A stretch of 64,000 bases of DNA, taken from contig JADIYM010000017.1 of NCBI GenBank assembly GCA_016705245.1, positions 1-64,000 of the forward strand, written 5' to 3'. The notes under the pieces are model-generated. The model was not told the origin of the DNA. It ran no database searches and worked only from the letters and a program-made list of their open reading frames with translations. Both the position numbers and the translations under genes were made by a program. Below, in pieces: positions 54,758 through 64,000 of the stretch; positions within the stretch are counted from its first letter, which is position 1; every line of letters starts with the position of its first letter. This stretch comes from Blastocatellia bacterium (lineage in GTDB: Bacteria; Acidobacteriota; Blastocatellia; UBA7656; JADIYM01).

Positions 54758-56047
54758 ATGGCAATCACACGACGAAATTTCCTTCGCAGGAGCGCCATCA
54801 CGGCGGTCGGCCTGAGCTTCGCGAGCCCGCTCCTCCAGACGAGCGCCTTCGGTTCATTGCGGCAGGGCCGCGGCGGCTCGAAGCTGAATCTCTCGAACAA
54901 GGTCATCGTGGCGGTGAACCTGTTTGGCGGCAACGACGGCATGAACACCGTCATTCCGCTCAACCAGTACGCGCGGTATTACCAGCTGCGTCCCACGATC
55001 CACATTCCGACTGATCGTGCACTCGTCCTTCAGAACGCGCCGGACTACGCCTTCAACCCGGGCATGACGGCACTGCACGCGCTCTACGGCCAGGGCAAGG
55101 TCGCGGTCATCAACGGCGTCGGAGCGCCTCCCGACGCATACGGCCTCTTCGACCATGAAGCGAGCCAGTACATGTTCCAGTCGTCGGACATCACGGGGTC
55201 GGCGTCGGCCACGGTGCCGTCGGGCTGGATAGGCCGGTACCTCGACCACGTTCAGGAAGGCATCGTGACGGCGGGTGTGAACCTCGGCGGCGGCGAGCTC
55301 CTGTTGCGAGGGATCGATCGCGAGGCGCTGTCGATCGGCTCGATCGACCAGTTCCAGGTGCAGCCCGGCTTCGACGGCGAGGCGAGAAAGGCGGCCTACA
55401 ACGACATCATGGCCATCCCGGCAGCGGCTGGCGGTGTCGCCGAGCGCAACCGGATGCTGCGCGAGTCGGCGATCGAGCAGTCGGCGATCGTCAGGGAGCG
55501 GACAGCCGGGTACGAGCCATCGGTCGAATATCCGGCCGACAACTACCTCGGCGACTCGCTCAGGCAGTGCACGCAGTTGTTGACGGCGGACCTTGGCGTG
55601 CGTGCGCTCGCGGTCGGGTACGACGGATACGACACGCACGCATCGCAGGAGGACGGACGTAACGACACGCAGCTCGGCTATCACAGCGTGCTGATGAGAG
55701 ACGTCAGCGACGCGATCGGCGCGTTCCAGGCCGACCTCGTCGGTCACGGGATTGCGCAGGACGTCATCCTGCTCGTGTTCTCGGAGTTCGGTAGAAGGCC
55801 GGAAGAGAACAACGACGCGGGAACGGATCACGGCTACGGGTCGGTCGGGTTCGTGGTTGGAGAGACGGTCCACGGCGGCGTCTACGGCGAGTATCCGAAC
55901 CTTAACGAGGATCGGCTGGTGCTCGACGGCAACGTCGACGTGACGACGGATTTCCGGTCGGTGTACTCGGAAGTGCTTGCGGAGTTCATCGGTACGGATC
56001 CCGTACCGGTTCTCGGCGGGACGTTCCCGGCGCTCGGGTTCCTTTAG
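54758..56047 (+). CDS. DUF1501 protein (Tat-exported)
   Basis: 429 residues. Tat signal ITRRNFLRRSAITAVGLSFA. The DUF1501 marks are VNLFGGNDGMNTVIPLNQYA, NGVGAPPDAYGLFDHEASQY and VFSEFGRRPEENNDAGTDHG, a possible sulfatase-like metal site. DUF1501/DUF1800 pairs are a known conserved couple in several phyla with unclear function. The ATG at 54758 has GAGG about 13 bases upstream. It ends 6 bases before hairpin C6. Confidence 0.88.
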   Translation: MAITRRNFLRRSAITAVGLSFASPLLQTSAFGSLRQGRGGSKLNLSNKVIVAVNLFGGNDGMNTVIPLNQYARYYQLRPTIHIPTDRALVLQNAPDYAFNPGMTALHALYGQGKVAVINGVGAPPDAYGLFDHEASQYMFQSSDITGSASATVPSGWIGRYLDHVQEGIVTAGVNLGGGELLLRGIDREALSIGSIDQFQVQPGFDGEARKAAYNDIMAIPAAAGGVAERNRMLRESAIEQSAIVRERTAGYEPSVEYPADNYLGDSLRQCTQLLTADLGVRALAVGYDGYDTHASQEDGRNDTQLGYHSVLMRDVSDAIGAFQADLVGHGIAQDVILLVFSEFGRRPEENNDAGTDHGYGSVGFVVGETVHGGVYGEYPNLNEDRLVLDGNVDVTTDFRSVYSEVLAEFIGTDPVPVLGGTFPALGFL

Positions 56048-56052
56048 ATTGT

Positions 56053-56140
56053 GCTCCGTGACTCCGTGTCTCTGAGTCTCTGTGTGCGAAGCGTTTGAAG
56101 AGCTTCGCACACAGAGCCACAGAGGCACGGAGCCACAGAG
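56053..56140. repeat. Hairpin family C, copy C6
   Basis: CTCCGTGACTCCGTGTCTCT and GTGTGCGAAGC with complements, immediately 3' of the DUF1501 gene. 56141-56318 holds nothing else recognised. Confidence 0.76.
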
Positions 56141-56318
56141 TATTCTTTTCACTCGCGATGTATCAGGTTCTTTTCCATCGACTCCTTACCGGTGAAAAGG
56201 CTTCGGGGGGGAGCCAGATGGTCGCGGGGCCGCCGGAACAAGGTTCGGGTGCCTCCGCGATCATTGTCGTTTTGGAATAGACTGCCTCCGCCGGACATTC
56301 AATCCAGGGGATTCCTAT

Positions 56319-57188
56319 ATGCGCCGTACTTCACGATCATTCATCAACGCACTGAAGGCCCTTATCTGCGTCACTGTCATTGCGACGGTCGCAAACGGCT
56401 TCTCTGACCGGCCACCCGCCGGCCGGACTGGCGCTCCCGGCGAAACCACCTGCGTTTCGTGCCACATTGGCACGCTCAACTCCGGAGCCGGCAAGGTCGA
56501 GATCGAGGGCGTGCCCTCTGCCTACACGCCGAACGAGGAGTTCACGCTGATCGTCCGGGTCAGCCACCCGGAACGCCGGCGCTGGGGATTCCAGATCACG
56601 GCGCTCGACTCTCAGAACAACCCGGCGGGCACGATGCTTGCGGTCAACACGACACAGACGACCACGATCAACGGCACCGGATCGCTGACGGGCCGGACGT
56701 ACGTCGAGCACCGCGCCGCGGGAACGTTCGACGGTCAGAGCAACGGCGCATCGTGGGAGGTGAAGTGGAAGGCCCCGGCAAACGACGCCGGACGGGTGAC
56801 CTTCTACGCGGCGGGAAACGCGGCGAACGGCAACGACGCCTCGAGCGGCGACAGCATCTACACGACCGCGGTGCAGATGGCGTCGAACGGGCCGCCGATG
56901 ATCATCGAACCGGTCTACAAGAAGGGGAAGATCCTGCTTGAGGTCACCGGGTCTGACATCGCGCCAGGGGCCGTGCTCATCGTGACGAGCGAGGCGCTTG
57001 CCGAGGCGCAGACGTTCGAGCTGAAGCTGAACCCGCCGGGAACAAAATGGCAGGTGAAGAAGAAGACGCGGTCGACGCCTGGCAATTTGCTCGTGAACGA
57101 TGTCCTGCCGGCGGGGTCGACTGTGACAATCGTCGTGCGGAACCCGAGCGGAATGGAGTCGGCGCCAGCGACGTTGACTCGGAACTGA
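56319..57188 (+). CDS. Secreted choice-of-anchor V / reeler-like protein with one CxxCH
   Basis: 289 residues. Signal peptide ALICVTVIATVANGFS. It starts with GRTGAPGETTCVSCHIGTLN, a c-type heme-binding CxxCH right after the signal, then a reeler-like domain WGFQITALDSQNNPAGTMLA and SWEVKWKAPANDAGRVTFYA. A second Ig-like part follows from about 200. The mono-heme plus reeler arrangement is common in Acidobacteriota and Bacteroidota; the function is unknown. The ATG at 56319 has no strong ribosome site. Confidence 0.72.
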   Translation: MRRTSRSFINALKALICVTVIATVANGFSDRPPAGRTGAPGETTCVSCHIGTLNSGAGKVEIEGVPSAYTPNEEFTLIVRVSHPERRRWGFQITALDSQNNPAGTMLAVNTTQTTTINGTGSLTGRTYVEHRAAGTFDGQSNGASWEVKWKAPANDAGRVTFYAAGNAANGNDASSGDSIYTTAVQMASNGPPMIIEPVYKKGKILLEVTGSDIAPGAVLIVTSEALAEAQTFELKLNPPGTKWQVKKKTRSTPGNLLVNDVLPAGSTVTIVVRNPSGMESAPATLTRN

Positions 57189-57229
57189 GGAGTCTCTGGC
57201 CACCGAAGGCCGTCTCGCGTGACGACAGT

Positions 57230-57378
57230 TTTCTCGCAGAGACGCAAAGGGCAGACGCAGAGTAGCGAAGGAAGAGCCTGAGTTGGCGGGGGATGCACTC
57301 CCGGCAGTCTCGGGCTTTCCTGTTCAGGTTTATTCCTTTGCGTCTCTGCGTATGCCCTTTGCGTCTCTGCGAGAAACC
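57230..57378. repeat. Hairpin family B variant with long loop, copy B4
   Basis: TTTCTCGCAGAGACGCAAAG and GGCAGACGCAGAG pair with the complement at about 57340-57378 around a loop of about 75 bases. This is the only recognisable content in the 312-base gap 57189-57500. Confidence 0.62.
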
Positions 57379-57500
57379 TCGACGTATGGAGGTAAGCCCC
57401 TCGATGTACCTCGAGAAATCTTCCTTCCCGCGAGAAATCCAGTCCCTCCTCGTTGTAGGCTTCCAATGCCGACAGAATCTCACTTGAGAGGCTCACCACC

Positions 57501-58637
57501 ATGTCCGACACCGTTTCGCGCGACGACGTTGTCGTCTTCGTCAGCACCCGCAAGGGCGCATTCATCCTCACGAACACCGGCGGCTCGTGGTCCATCAACG
57601 GCCCCCACCACCTCGGCCAGATCATCCACCACCTCGTCCAGGACCCCCGCAATCGAAACAACCTCCTGATGGCGGCCAGCACCGGCCACCTCGGCCCCAC
57701 GATGTTCCGGTCCTCCGACATGGGCGCCACGTGGGCGGAAGTCCCGAACCCGCCCGCCTTCGCCAAGTCCGACGACGAGTCCGCGCGATCCGTCAACCAC
57801 ACCTTCTGGCTGACGCCCAGCAACGCCTCAGAGCCCGGCACCTGGTACGGCGGCACCTCCCCGCAGGCGCTCTTCCGCACCGAGGACGGCGGCGACACCT
57901 GGACCGAAGTCAGCGGCTTCAACGATACAGCCGTTGAGAAGGGCTGGATCATGGGCCCCGGAGACGGCACGCCCGACGGGCCAAAACTGCACTCGATCCT
58001 CGTGGATCCGCGCGACGCGTCGCACCTCTACGTCAGCATGTCGAGCGGCGGCACGTTCGAATCGACCGACCGCGGCGCGACGTGGGCTCCGCTCAACAAG
58101 GGTGTGCTCGCGCTCTTCAACCCGGATCCCGATCCCGAGTTCGGGCACGACCCGCACTGCGTCGTCCAGCATCCTCTCAACCCCGACCGGCTCTACCAGC
58201 AGAACCACTGCGGCATCTATCGCATCGACCGCCCCGAGAACCGCTGGACGCGCATCGGAGAGTCGATGCCCGCCGAGATCGGCGACATCGGCTTCCCGAT
58301 CGTGATGCACCCGCGCGACCCCGACACGGTGTGGGTCTTCCCGATGGACGGCACCGAGGTCTGGCCGCGCGTGAGCATCGGCGGGAAGCCCGCCGCGTAC
58401 CGCTCGACGGATGCCGGCGCGACGTGGGAGCGCCAGGACAAGGGACTTCCGTCCGAACAGGGCTGGTTCACGGTTAAGCGGCAATCGATGGCTTCGGACG
58501 GCTGTGATCCGGTCGGACTCTACTTCGGAACGACGAGCGGCGAAGTCTGGGCGAGCACGGACGAAGGCGCCTCGTGGACGCAGATCGCCGCGCATCTGCC
58601 GCACATCTACGCGGTCGAGACCGGGGTGAAGCCGTGA
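57501..58637 (+). CDS. BNR/Asp-box (VPS10-like) beta-propeller protein
   Basis: 378 residues, no signal peptide. Asp-box-like repeats of the S.D.G.TW form occur: MFRSSDMGATWAEVP, LFRTEDGGDTWTEVSGF, TFESTDRGATWAPL, YRSTDAGATWERQD, VWASTDEGASWTQIA. These fold as a five- to seven-bladed propeller of the exo-sialidase/VPS10 type. There are no sialidase catalytic Arg triads. It overlaps the next ubiquitin-like gene by four bases, a pairing that looks functionally linked (inference). Confidence 0.82.
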   Translation: MSDTVSRDDVVVFVSTRKGAFILTNTGGSWSINGPHHLGQIIHHLVQDPRNRNNLLMAASTGHLGPTMFRSSDMGATWAEVPNPPAFAKSDDESARSVNHTFWLTPSNASEPGTWYGGTSPQALFRTEDGGDTWTEVSGFNDTAVEKGWIMGPGDGTPDGPKLHSILVDPRDASHLYVSMSSGGTFESTDRGATWAPLNKGVLALFNPDPDPEFGHDPHCVVQHPLNPDRLYQQNHCGIYRIDRPENRWTRIGESMPAEIGDIGFPIVMHPRDPDTVWVFPMDGTEVWPRVSIGGKPAAYRSTDAGATWERQDKGLPSEQGWFTVKRQSMASDGCDPVGLYFGTTSGEVWASTDEGASWTQIAAHLPHIYAVETGVKP

Positions 58638-58897
58638 ATCGGGTGCTCATCGCGTCGCCGCTACGCTCGTACACGGGCGGAGCGGCGGAGGTCCCGGGCC
58701 ACGGTGCGACGGTGGACGAAGTGGTGCGCAACCTTGACGGCGAGTACCCGGGAATTCGCTTCCGGATGATCGACGAGCAGGACCGGATCCGTCCGCACAT
58801 CAAGTTCGCGGTGGGGACGACGTTCGTGTGGTCGCTCGATACGCCGGTCGAGGACGGCGACGACGTGCATATCATCGCGGCGCTGAGCGGCGGGTGA
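58634..58897 (+). CDS. Ubiquitin-like MoaD/ThiS-type protein
   Basis: 87 residues, a GTG start at 58634 within the GTGA overlap of the propeller stop. The chain ends in LSGG, the di-Gly tail of MoaD/ThiS sulfur carriers and ubiquitin-like modifiers. VLIASPLRSYTGGAAEVPGH and GDDVHIIAALSGG fit the beta-grasp. There is no adjacent E1/ThiF/MoeB. It may be a sulfur donor, or a modifier for its propeller partner. Confidence 0.78.
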   Translation: MNRVLIASPLRSYTGGAAEVPGHGATVDEVVRNLDGEYPGIRFRMIDEQDRIRPHIKFAVGTTFVWSLDTPVEDGDDVHIIAALSGG

Positions 58898-58901
58898 GCC
58901 T

Positions 58902-58986
58902 CTCCGTGACTCCGTGTCTCTGAGCCTCTGTGTGCGTAGCTCTTCAGACGCTTCGCACACTGAGCCGCAGAGACACCGAGTCACAA
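58902..58986. repeat. Hairpin family C, copy C7
   Basis: CTCCGTGACTCCGTGTCTCT and GTGTGCGTAGC with the complement at about 58948-58986, 5 bases after the ubiquitin-like gene. Confidence 0.74.
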
Positions 58987-59008
58987 GTCCCTTGCTACAC
59001 TCTCGTTC

Positions 59009-59647
59009 GTGAAGCGCATCACCGTCGCCATCACCGGCGCCTCCGGCGCGATCTACGCCCAGCGTCTCCTCCACCACCTGGACCGCAGCGCCGAGATTTC
59101 GCACGTGCATTGCATCGTCTCTGCCCCGGGACGCAGGGTCCTGCTCGAAGAGCTCGACATCTCCGGCTCCGGCAACGAGCTGACCCTCGCGCTGACCGGC
59201 CAGACCGTCTCGAAGGTCGACGTGCTCCCGAACTCGGACATCGGCGCGACGGTCGCCTCGGGCTCGTATCCCTCGGACGGAATGGTTGTCATTCCTTGCT
59301 CTATGTCGACTATCGGCGCGCTGGCGTCGGGCGCCGTCACGAACCTCGTGCACCGCGCCGCCGACGTCACGCTCAAGGAGAACCGGCGGCTCATCCTCGT
59401 CCCGCGCGAGACGCCGCTGCATGCGATCCATCTCGAGAACATGTTGCGGCTGCGCAACGCCGGCGCAATGATCGTCCCGGCGATGCCGGGTTTCTACCAT
59501 CGACCCGAGACCATCGAACAGCTCGTCGACCACTTCGTCTTTCGCATTTTCGATCACCTGGGACTTGCGCACGACCGCGCGACGATGTGGCGCGGCGGAG
59601 TCCGCGGCTCCGGGGCCGAACCTGGCATTGGGGAGTCGTTCGAATGA
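59009..59647 (+). CDS. ubiX: Flavin prenyltransferase UbiX
   Basis: 212 residues. It makes prenylated FMN, the cofactor of UbiD-type decarboxylases. The signature AITGASGAIYAQRLLHHL opens the protein; VIPCSMSTIGALASGAVTNL and LILVPRETPLHAIHLENMLR follow. The GTG at 59009 is the start. Its stop overlaps the UbiA ATG as ATGA. The pair with UbiA suggests quinone synthesis. Confidence 0.94.
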   Translation: MKRITVAITGASGAIYAQRLLHHLDRSAEISHVHCIVSAPGRRVLLEELDISGSGNELTLALTGQTVSKVDVLPNSDIGATVASGSYPSDGMVVIPCSMSTIGALASGAVTNLVHRAADVTLKENRRLILVPRETPLHAIHLENMLRLRNAGAMIVPAMPGFYHRPETIEQLVDHFVFRIFDHLGLAHDRATMWRGGVRGSGAEPGIGESFE

Positions 59648-60528
59648 GCACGTCGGCGACCGGCCCGCGGTGGTGGCAATCGATCCGCGTGACGCTCGAG
59701 ATGATCAAGATCGAGCACACGCTGTTCGCGCTGCCGTTTGCGCTGCTCGGCGCGGTCGCCGCCGCGAGAGGGACTCCCGAGGCGTGGACGCTGCTGTGGA
59801 TAACGGTCGCGATGGTCGGCGCGCGAAGCGCCGCGATGGCGTTCAACCGGCTTGTCGACCGGCATTACGACTCGGCTAATCCGCGCACGGCGACCCGGGC
59901 GCTGCCGGCCGGCGACGTGAGCGTCGCATTCGTCCGCGCCTTCACGATCGTCTCGGTAGCGGTTTTCGTGGCGGCGGCGGCGATGCTGAACTGGCTGACG
60001 CTCGCGCTCTCGCCGGTGGCTCTCGTATCGGTGCTCGGATACTCGTTCACGAAGCGGTTCACGTCGATGGCGCACATCGCGCTCGGGTGGGCGCTTTCGA
60101 TTGCGCCGGCCGGGGCGTGGATCGCGGTGCGCGGCGACCTGACGGTCGAGCCGGTGCTGCTGTCTGCGGCGGTGATGCTGTGGACGGGCGGCTTCGACGT
60201 GCTGTATGCGTGCCAGGACACGGAGTTCGACCGCAGCGCGGGTCTCTACTCGATCCCGAGCCGCGTCGGCGTGGCGCGGGCGCTTTGGATCGCGCGAGGG
60301 CTTCACGTGCTGATGTTCGCGGCGCTCGTGGGTTTCTACATACTGACGGGGAGCGGGATGCTGGGACTCGCGGGTGTCGTCGCTACGGGTGTGCTGCTCG
60401 TCTACCAGCATGCGATCGTTCGGGCGAGCGACCTGTCGCGGTTGAACGCGGCGTTTTTCACGACGAACGCGTTCGTGAGCGTGATCCTGCTGGCGACGAT
60501 CGGCGGCGGGATTCTGCTGGCGGGCTGA
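59644..60528 (+). CDS. UbiA-family prenyltransferase (4-hydroxybenzoate/MqnP-like)
   Basis: 294 residues, with eight to nine helices. The two Asp-rich motifs are NRLVDRHYDSANPRTATR and DTEFDRSAGLYSIPSRVG. It attaches a polyprenyl tail to an aromatic quinone precursor at the membrane. MqnP of the futalosine pathway and UbiA share these marks; the UbiX partner favours MqnP-type menaquinone synthesis (inference). The ATG overlaps ubiX. Confidence 0.88.
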   Translation: MSTSATGPRWWQSIRVTLEMIKIEHTLFALPFALLGAVAAARGTPEAWTLLWITVAMVGARSAAMAFNRLVDRHYDSANPRTATRALPAGDVSVAFVRAFTIVSVAVFVAAAAMLNWLTLALSPVALVSVLGYSFTKRFTSMAHIALGWALSIAPAGAWIAVRGDLTVEPVLLSAAVMLWTGGFDVLYACQDTEFDRSAGLYSIPSRVGVARALWIARGLHVLMFAALVGFYILTGSGMLGLAGVVATGVLLVYQHAIVRASDLSRLNAAFFTTNAFVSVILLATIGGGILLAG

Positions 60529-60559
60529 TGCCGTCGACGAGTCCGGGGAGGGCTCTGCG

Positions 60560-61354
<795 letters not shown>

Positions 61355-61399
61355 TGGATTGTGACGAAGGTGGTTGCGTTGGACCGTGCGCGAATGCAA

Positions 61400-61434
61400 G
61401 GCCGGCCGCTCGCTGCGCTCGCGGTTCTGGGCCT
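61400..61434 (+). repeat. REP unit 1 (forward)
   Basis: GGCCGGCCGCTCGCTGCGCT plus CGCGGTTCTGGGCCT. Preceded by TTGGACCGTGCGCGAATGCA, a flank shared with unit 4. Confidence 0.7.
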
Positions 61435-61458
61435 TGCGTTGAGCCGTCGGTGTTGGTG

Positions 61459-61494
61459 AGGCCCGGAACCGCGAGCGCAGCGAGCGGCCGGCCT
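61459..61494 (-). repeat. REP unit 2 (reverse)
   Basis: Complement of the unit, AGGCCCGGAACCGCGAGCGC plus AGCGAGCGGCCGGCCT. With unit 1 it forms a long inverted pair. Confidence 0.7.
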
Positions 61495-61570
61495 GACGAC
61501 TGCACGCCGGCTGGTAGCCACCGACCACCCAACCCAATGCCCTCGCCCCAGCACCGACGACTCATAGCCA

Positions 61571-61602
61571 GACCCGGAACCGCGAGCGCAGCGAGCCGGC
61601 CT
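61571..61602 (-). repeat. REP unit 3 (reverse, shortened)
   Basis: GACCCGGAACCGCGAGCGCA then GCGAGCCGGCCT, lacking 4 bases of the core. It shares the flank CACCGACGACTCATAGCCA with units 5 and 6. Confidence 0.66.
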
Positions 61603-62284
61603 GACAAACGTGCACGTCTGAATAAACCGTGCGCACGTCGGTAACGCACCTCCGGCGGACAGCCGCTGCGTGGACCTGCTCGCCCTTCAATCCAGAGCCG
61701 GACCCGCCCCGAGACAACGTACTCGATCACTCGACCGAGCTGCTTCGGTGTCCAGATCCAACGCGCGCTCCCGCCCCTCGCCCACGGACTCCGTGCCTCG
61801 AGCCAACGGCCTTCTGCCCGCATGGCGCACGTGGCTCGCGCCTTCAGCTCGGTCACGGCGCGTCGAGGAGCAATGTCGAAGACACCGACGACATGCACGT
61901 GGTTCGTCCGAACGTTCAGTGCGTGTAGTAACCACTCACGCGCCTCGAAGGTCCCGAGAATCGCCTGTCGCACGGCAGCACGGCGTGCCGGACCGAGAAA
62001 GACGGGAGAGCCGGCGAGCTGCTGTTCTTCAAAGGCGAGACGTGGCGGATTACACGGGACACGCGGCATTCCATATGTGTTGTTTTCCCGATCGACAGAT
62101 CCTCGGGCATCTCCGTGTAGCCAGGTTCCGTAAGTGCGGAAAGTGATGAAGGATGCGATCGGTGTTCGAAGCTCATCTGTGTACATGGCCAATAATCGAG
62201 GCTTACCCACGATTGGTTGCGTGGCGCGCGCAATTCAATCTGAAATGCGCGGGGCCTCTGCGTTGGACCGCGCGCGAATTGCAA

Positions 62285-62319
62285 GGCCGGCCGCTCGCTG
62301 CGCTCGCGGTTCCGGGCCT
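62285..62319 (+). repeat. REP unit 4 (forward)
   Basis: Identical in plan to unit 1 with the same TTGGACCGCGCGCGAATTGC flank. It lies just upstream of the RAYT start. Confidence 0.7.
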
Positions 62320-62395
62320 CACCAGCACCGTCCGCTCTGCCCAAGGCCCCACACCGACGACTCGACGCAAGCCCCCTCACCGACGGCTCATCGCC

Positions 62396-62431
62396 AGGCC
62401 CGGAACCGCGAGCGCAGCGAGCGGCCGGCCT
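62396..62431 (-). repeat. REP unit 5 (reverse)
   Basis: AGGCCCGGAACCGCGAGCGC... preceded by CACCGACGGCTCATCGCC. Pairs with unit 4. Confidence 0.7.
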
Positions 62432-62533
62432 CAAGTGTCTGCATCGGTCAGCTGCCACGGCCCGACGCCTGCGCGCCGGTCGGCACCCACCGCACCCAAC
62501 GCCCAACACCCCTGCACCGACGGCCCATAGTCA

Positions 62534-62568
62534 GACCCGGAACCGCGAGCGCAGCGAGCGGCCGGCCT
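62534..62568 (-). repeat. REP unit 6 (reverse)
   Basis: GACCCGGAACCGCGAGCGCA... preceded by CACCGACGGCCCATAGTCA. Together with units 4 and 5 it mirrors units 1-3 on the other side of the RAYT gene. Confidence 0.68.
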
Positions 62569-62650
62569 CACGGGTGTTCGTCTCTCCAAACCCGCGACGA
62601 CCGAAGCCGATCCATAGACTCATCCGGCCTCGCCGGAGCAGAATCGCACC

Positions 62651-63250
62651 GTGGGCATGTACCTCGTAGTGACCACCCTCGGAGACGACAACATCCGAAG
62701 GGTGCTCGCGGACCCGCCGTTGATCTGGTCTGTCGTCGCTCCTGACAAACCCGAGCTCGTCGGGCGCGAGCGCAAGCGGCCACGGGGCCTGCTCGCCAGG
62801 CTCCTCGGCCGGAAGCCGGCGCCCGCGGATCCGTTTCCGCTGTGGCTGTCGGACGGCGAGGGGAAGCAGATGGATCTCGACAAGGCCTGGCACGGCATTC
62901 ACTTCCTGCTCACGGGCACGAACTTCAAGGGCGAGTTTCCGCTCAACTTTCTCGTGCTGGGAGGCGAACAGGTCGGACGCGTCGAGGTCGGCTACGGACC
63001 GGCGCGCGTCTTCACGTCTGCGCGGGTCAACGAGATAGCCGCCGCCCTCGCGCCAATCGACGAGACCTCACTTCGTGCCCGCTTCAATCCCGACGAGATG
63101 ATGAAGCTCGCGATCTACCCGTCGATCTGGGATCGGGACCCGGCCGATGACGACACCTTCGCTTATTGCGCGGAGTTCTTCTCGGAGATGAAGGCGTTCG
63201 TCGCCGATACGGCCTCGCGTGGCCTCGGTCTCGTGATCACGGTCAGGTAG
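62651..63250 (+). CDS. DUF1877 (YfbM-like) protein
   Basis: 199 residues. MGMYLVVTTLGDDNIRRVLA and MDLDKAWHGIHFLLTGT are the DUF1877/YfbM hallmarks; the C-terminal half reads VNEIAAALAPIDETSLRARF and SIWDRDPADDDTFAYCAEFF. The function is unknown. The GTG at 62651 is used; the ATG two codons later is equally plausible. It starts 83 bases after the last REP. Confidence 0.82.
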   Translation: MGMYLVVTTLGDDNIRRVLADPPLIWSVVAPDKPELVGRERKRPRGLLARLLGRKPAPADPFPLWLSDGEGKQMDLDKAWHGIHFLLTGTNFKGEFPLNFLVLGGEQVGRVEVGYGPARVFTSARVNEIAAALAPIDETSLRARFNPDEMMKLAIYPSIWDRDPADDDTFAYCAEFFSEMKAFVADTASRGLGLVITVR

Positions 63251-63342
63251 TCCGTGCGGTCGTCTCGCGAACCGCGCGTGCACTTGCCGGTCGGCCGCCA
63301 CGCGGCATAGGCTGGGCCGTCCACCGCGACGTAAGCGACTGT

Positions 63343-64000
63343 TATGCTGCTCACGATCACCACGACTCACCGGCCGGCGACCGACCTCGGGTACCTTCTC
63401 GCGAAGAATCCGGCGCGATGCCAGAGCTTCCCCCTCCGAGCTCGAGAAACTGATGGCGAAAGGCGAGGGCTGGCTCGCCGCGCATCCCGAGCGCGAGCAG
63501 ATCGCCCGCCGGTACCTGCGCCACCAGCGCCATCTCGTCCGCGAAGCCGTCGCGCGCCTCGTCGCCGACGACGTGACCGATCTCGCGACGACGGACGATG
63601 CCCGCGCGGCCGAGGAAGACCAGATCGAACGCCGGCTCAGCCTCAACGAACACCGTCTGGAAGCCGTTGTCGCCGTGCTCAGACAGGCCCACGCGCGCCG
63701 CGTCATCGACCTGGGCTGCGGCGAGGGGCGACTCGTCAAGGCGCTGCTCGGAGAACGCGACATCGATCGCGTCGCCGGCATGGACGTCTCGCACCGGGCG
63801 CTCGAGATCGCGAAAGAACGACTTCGGCTCGACGAGCTATCGCCGTCGCGGCGCGATCGCGTCGAGCACTTCCAGGGCTCCCTCACATATCGGGACAGCC
63901 GCCTGTCCGGGTACGACGCGGCGTGCGCCATCGAGGTCATCGAACACATGGACCCGTCGCGCCTGCCCGCTTTCGAGCGCGTCGTCTTCGAGTATGCACG
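63343..64000 (+). pseudogene. hen1: Hen1 RNA 3'-end 2'-O-methyltransferase, internal deletion, runs off the window
   Basis: The ATG at 63343 starts LLTITTTHRPATDLGYLLAK and NPARCQSFPL, the standard Hen1 N-terminus. Twelve codons later, in another frame (63433 on), it continues SELEKLMAKGEGWLAAHPER and EQIARRYLRHQRHLVREAVA, which normally lie about 160 residues further on. The SAM motif VIDLGCGEGRLVKALL, GMDVSHRALEIAKERLRL and the metal-binding AIEVIEHMD are intact. So most of the N-terminal ligase-like domain is missing with a frame change at the join. Hen1 protects or marks repaired RNA ends, usually with Pnkp. It extends past the right edge. Confidence 0.72.

Noticed and set aside
61381..62270. 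TTGGACCG words near the REPs as GGACC palindrome sites
   Set aside because: Only a half-word, no second half GGTCCAA; it belongs to the REP flank.
61400..62568. CRISPR array
   Set aside because: Repeat units are inverted and few, flank a RAYT gene, and have irregular spacing; no spacers or Cas genes.

Overview
The window looks like a metagenome-derived bacterial contig, most probably Acidobacteriota (inference). The signs are high GC, PepSY, TIMP-like/NTR, DUF1800/DUF1501 and choice-of-anchor-V proteins, M16 pairs and a futalosine-type UbiX/UbiA pair. No rRNA, tRNA or CRISPR was seen. Single-base indels in homopolymers break several genes. They are sparse across most of the window and dense between 1 and 5.8 kb, so apparent pseudogenes there may be consensus errors.

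Region 1 (1-9984, all minus strand) is the most unusual. In transcription order it holds a CoA-disulfide-reductase-like flavoenzyme with a rhodanese tail, an intact glycyl radical enzyme (GRE), a divergent phosphofructokinase-like protein, a radical-SAM GRE activase, a metK start spliced to a GH63-type glucosidase fragment, a DszB-like desulfinase homologue that keeps the Cys/His/Arg triad, two tandem BASS-type anion transporters, and a SulP start spliced to a second rhodanese C-terminus. The content suggests an anaerobic carbon-sulfur or organic-acid pathway that I cannot match to a described one.

Region 2 (10-42 kb) is envelope, stress and efflux: a DUF2490 protein, an MltF-like lytic transglycosylase, DUF4956, a secreted kinase-like protein, paralogous lipoprotein/secreted propeller proteins, beta-carbonic anhydrase, MscS, PPK2, SulP, an RND tripartite pump, a K+ channel, glycogen phosphorylase and a membrane-anchored metallophosphoesterase. 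Ten transcription units here, including the one heading region 1, carry a palindrome close to ATTGGACCAAGGTCCAAT some 30-145 bp before the first start codon. It looks like the operator of an unidentified regulator.

Region 3 (42-64 kb) is mixed housekeeping: an M16 protease pair, PepSY, a GntR-like HTH, a degenerate Fic protein, HemB with a small zinc-ribbon gene, TrpRS, DUF362, DUF1800/DUF1501, a BNR propeller with a ubiquitin-like partner, UbiX-UbiA-LarB, a RAYT transposase with six REP units, DUF1877, and an internally deleted Hen1 that runs off the right edge.

Intergenic space is crowded with long imperfect hairpins of at least five sequence families (A-E here), mostly at gene 3' ends. 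They probably act as terminators and may be REP-like elements mobilised by RAYT-type transposases.
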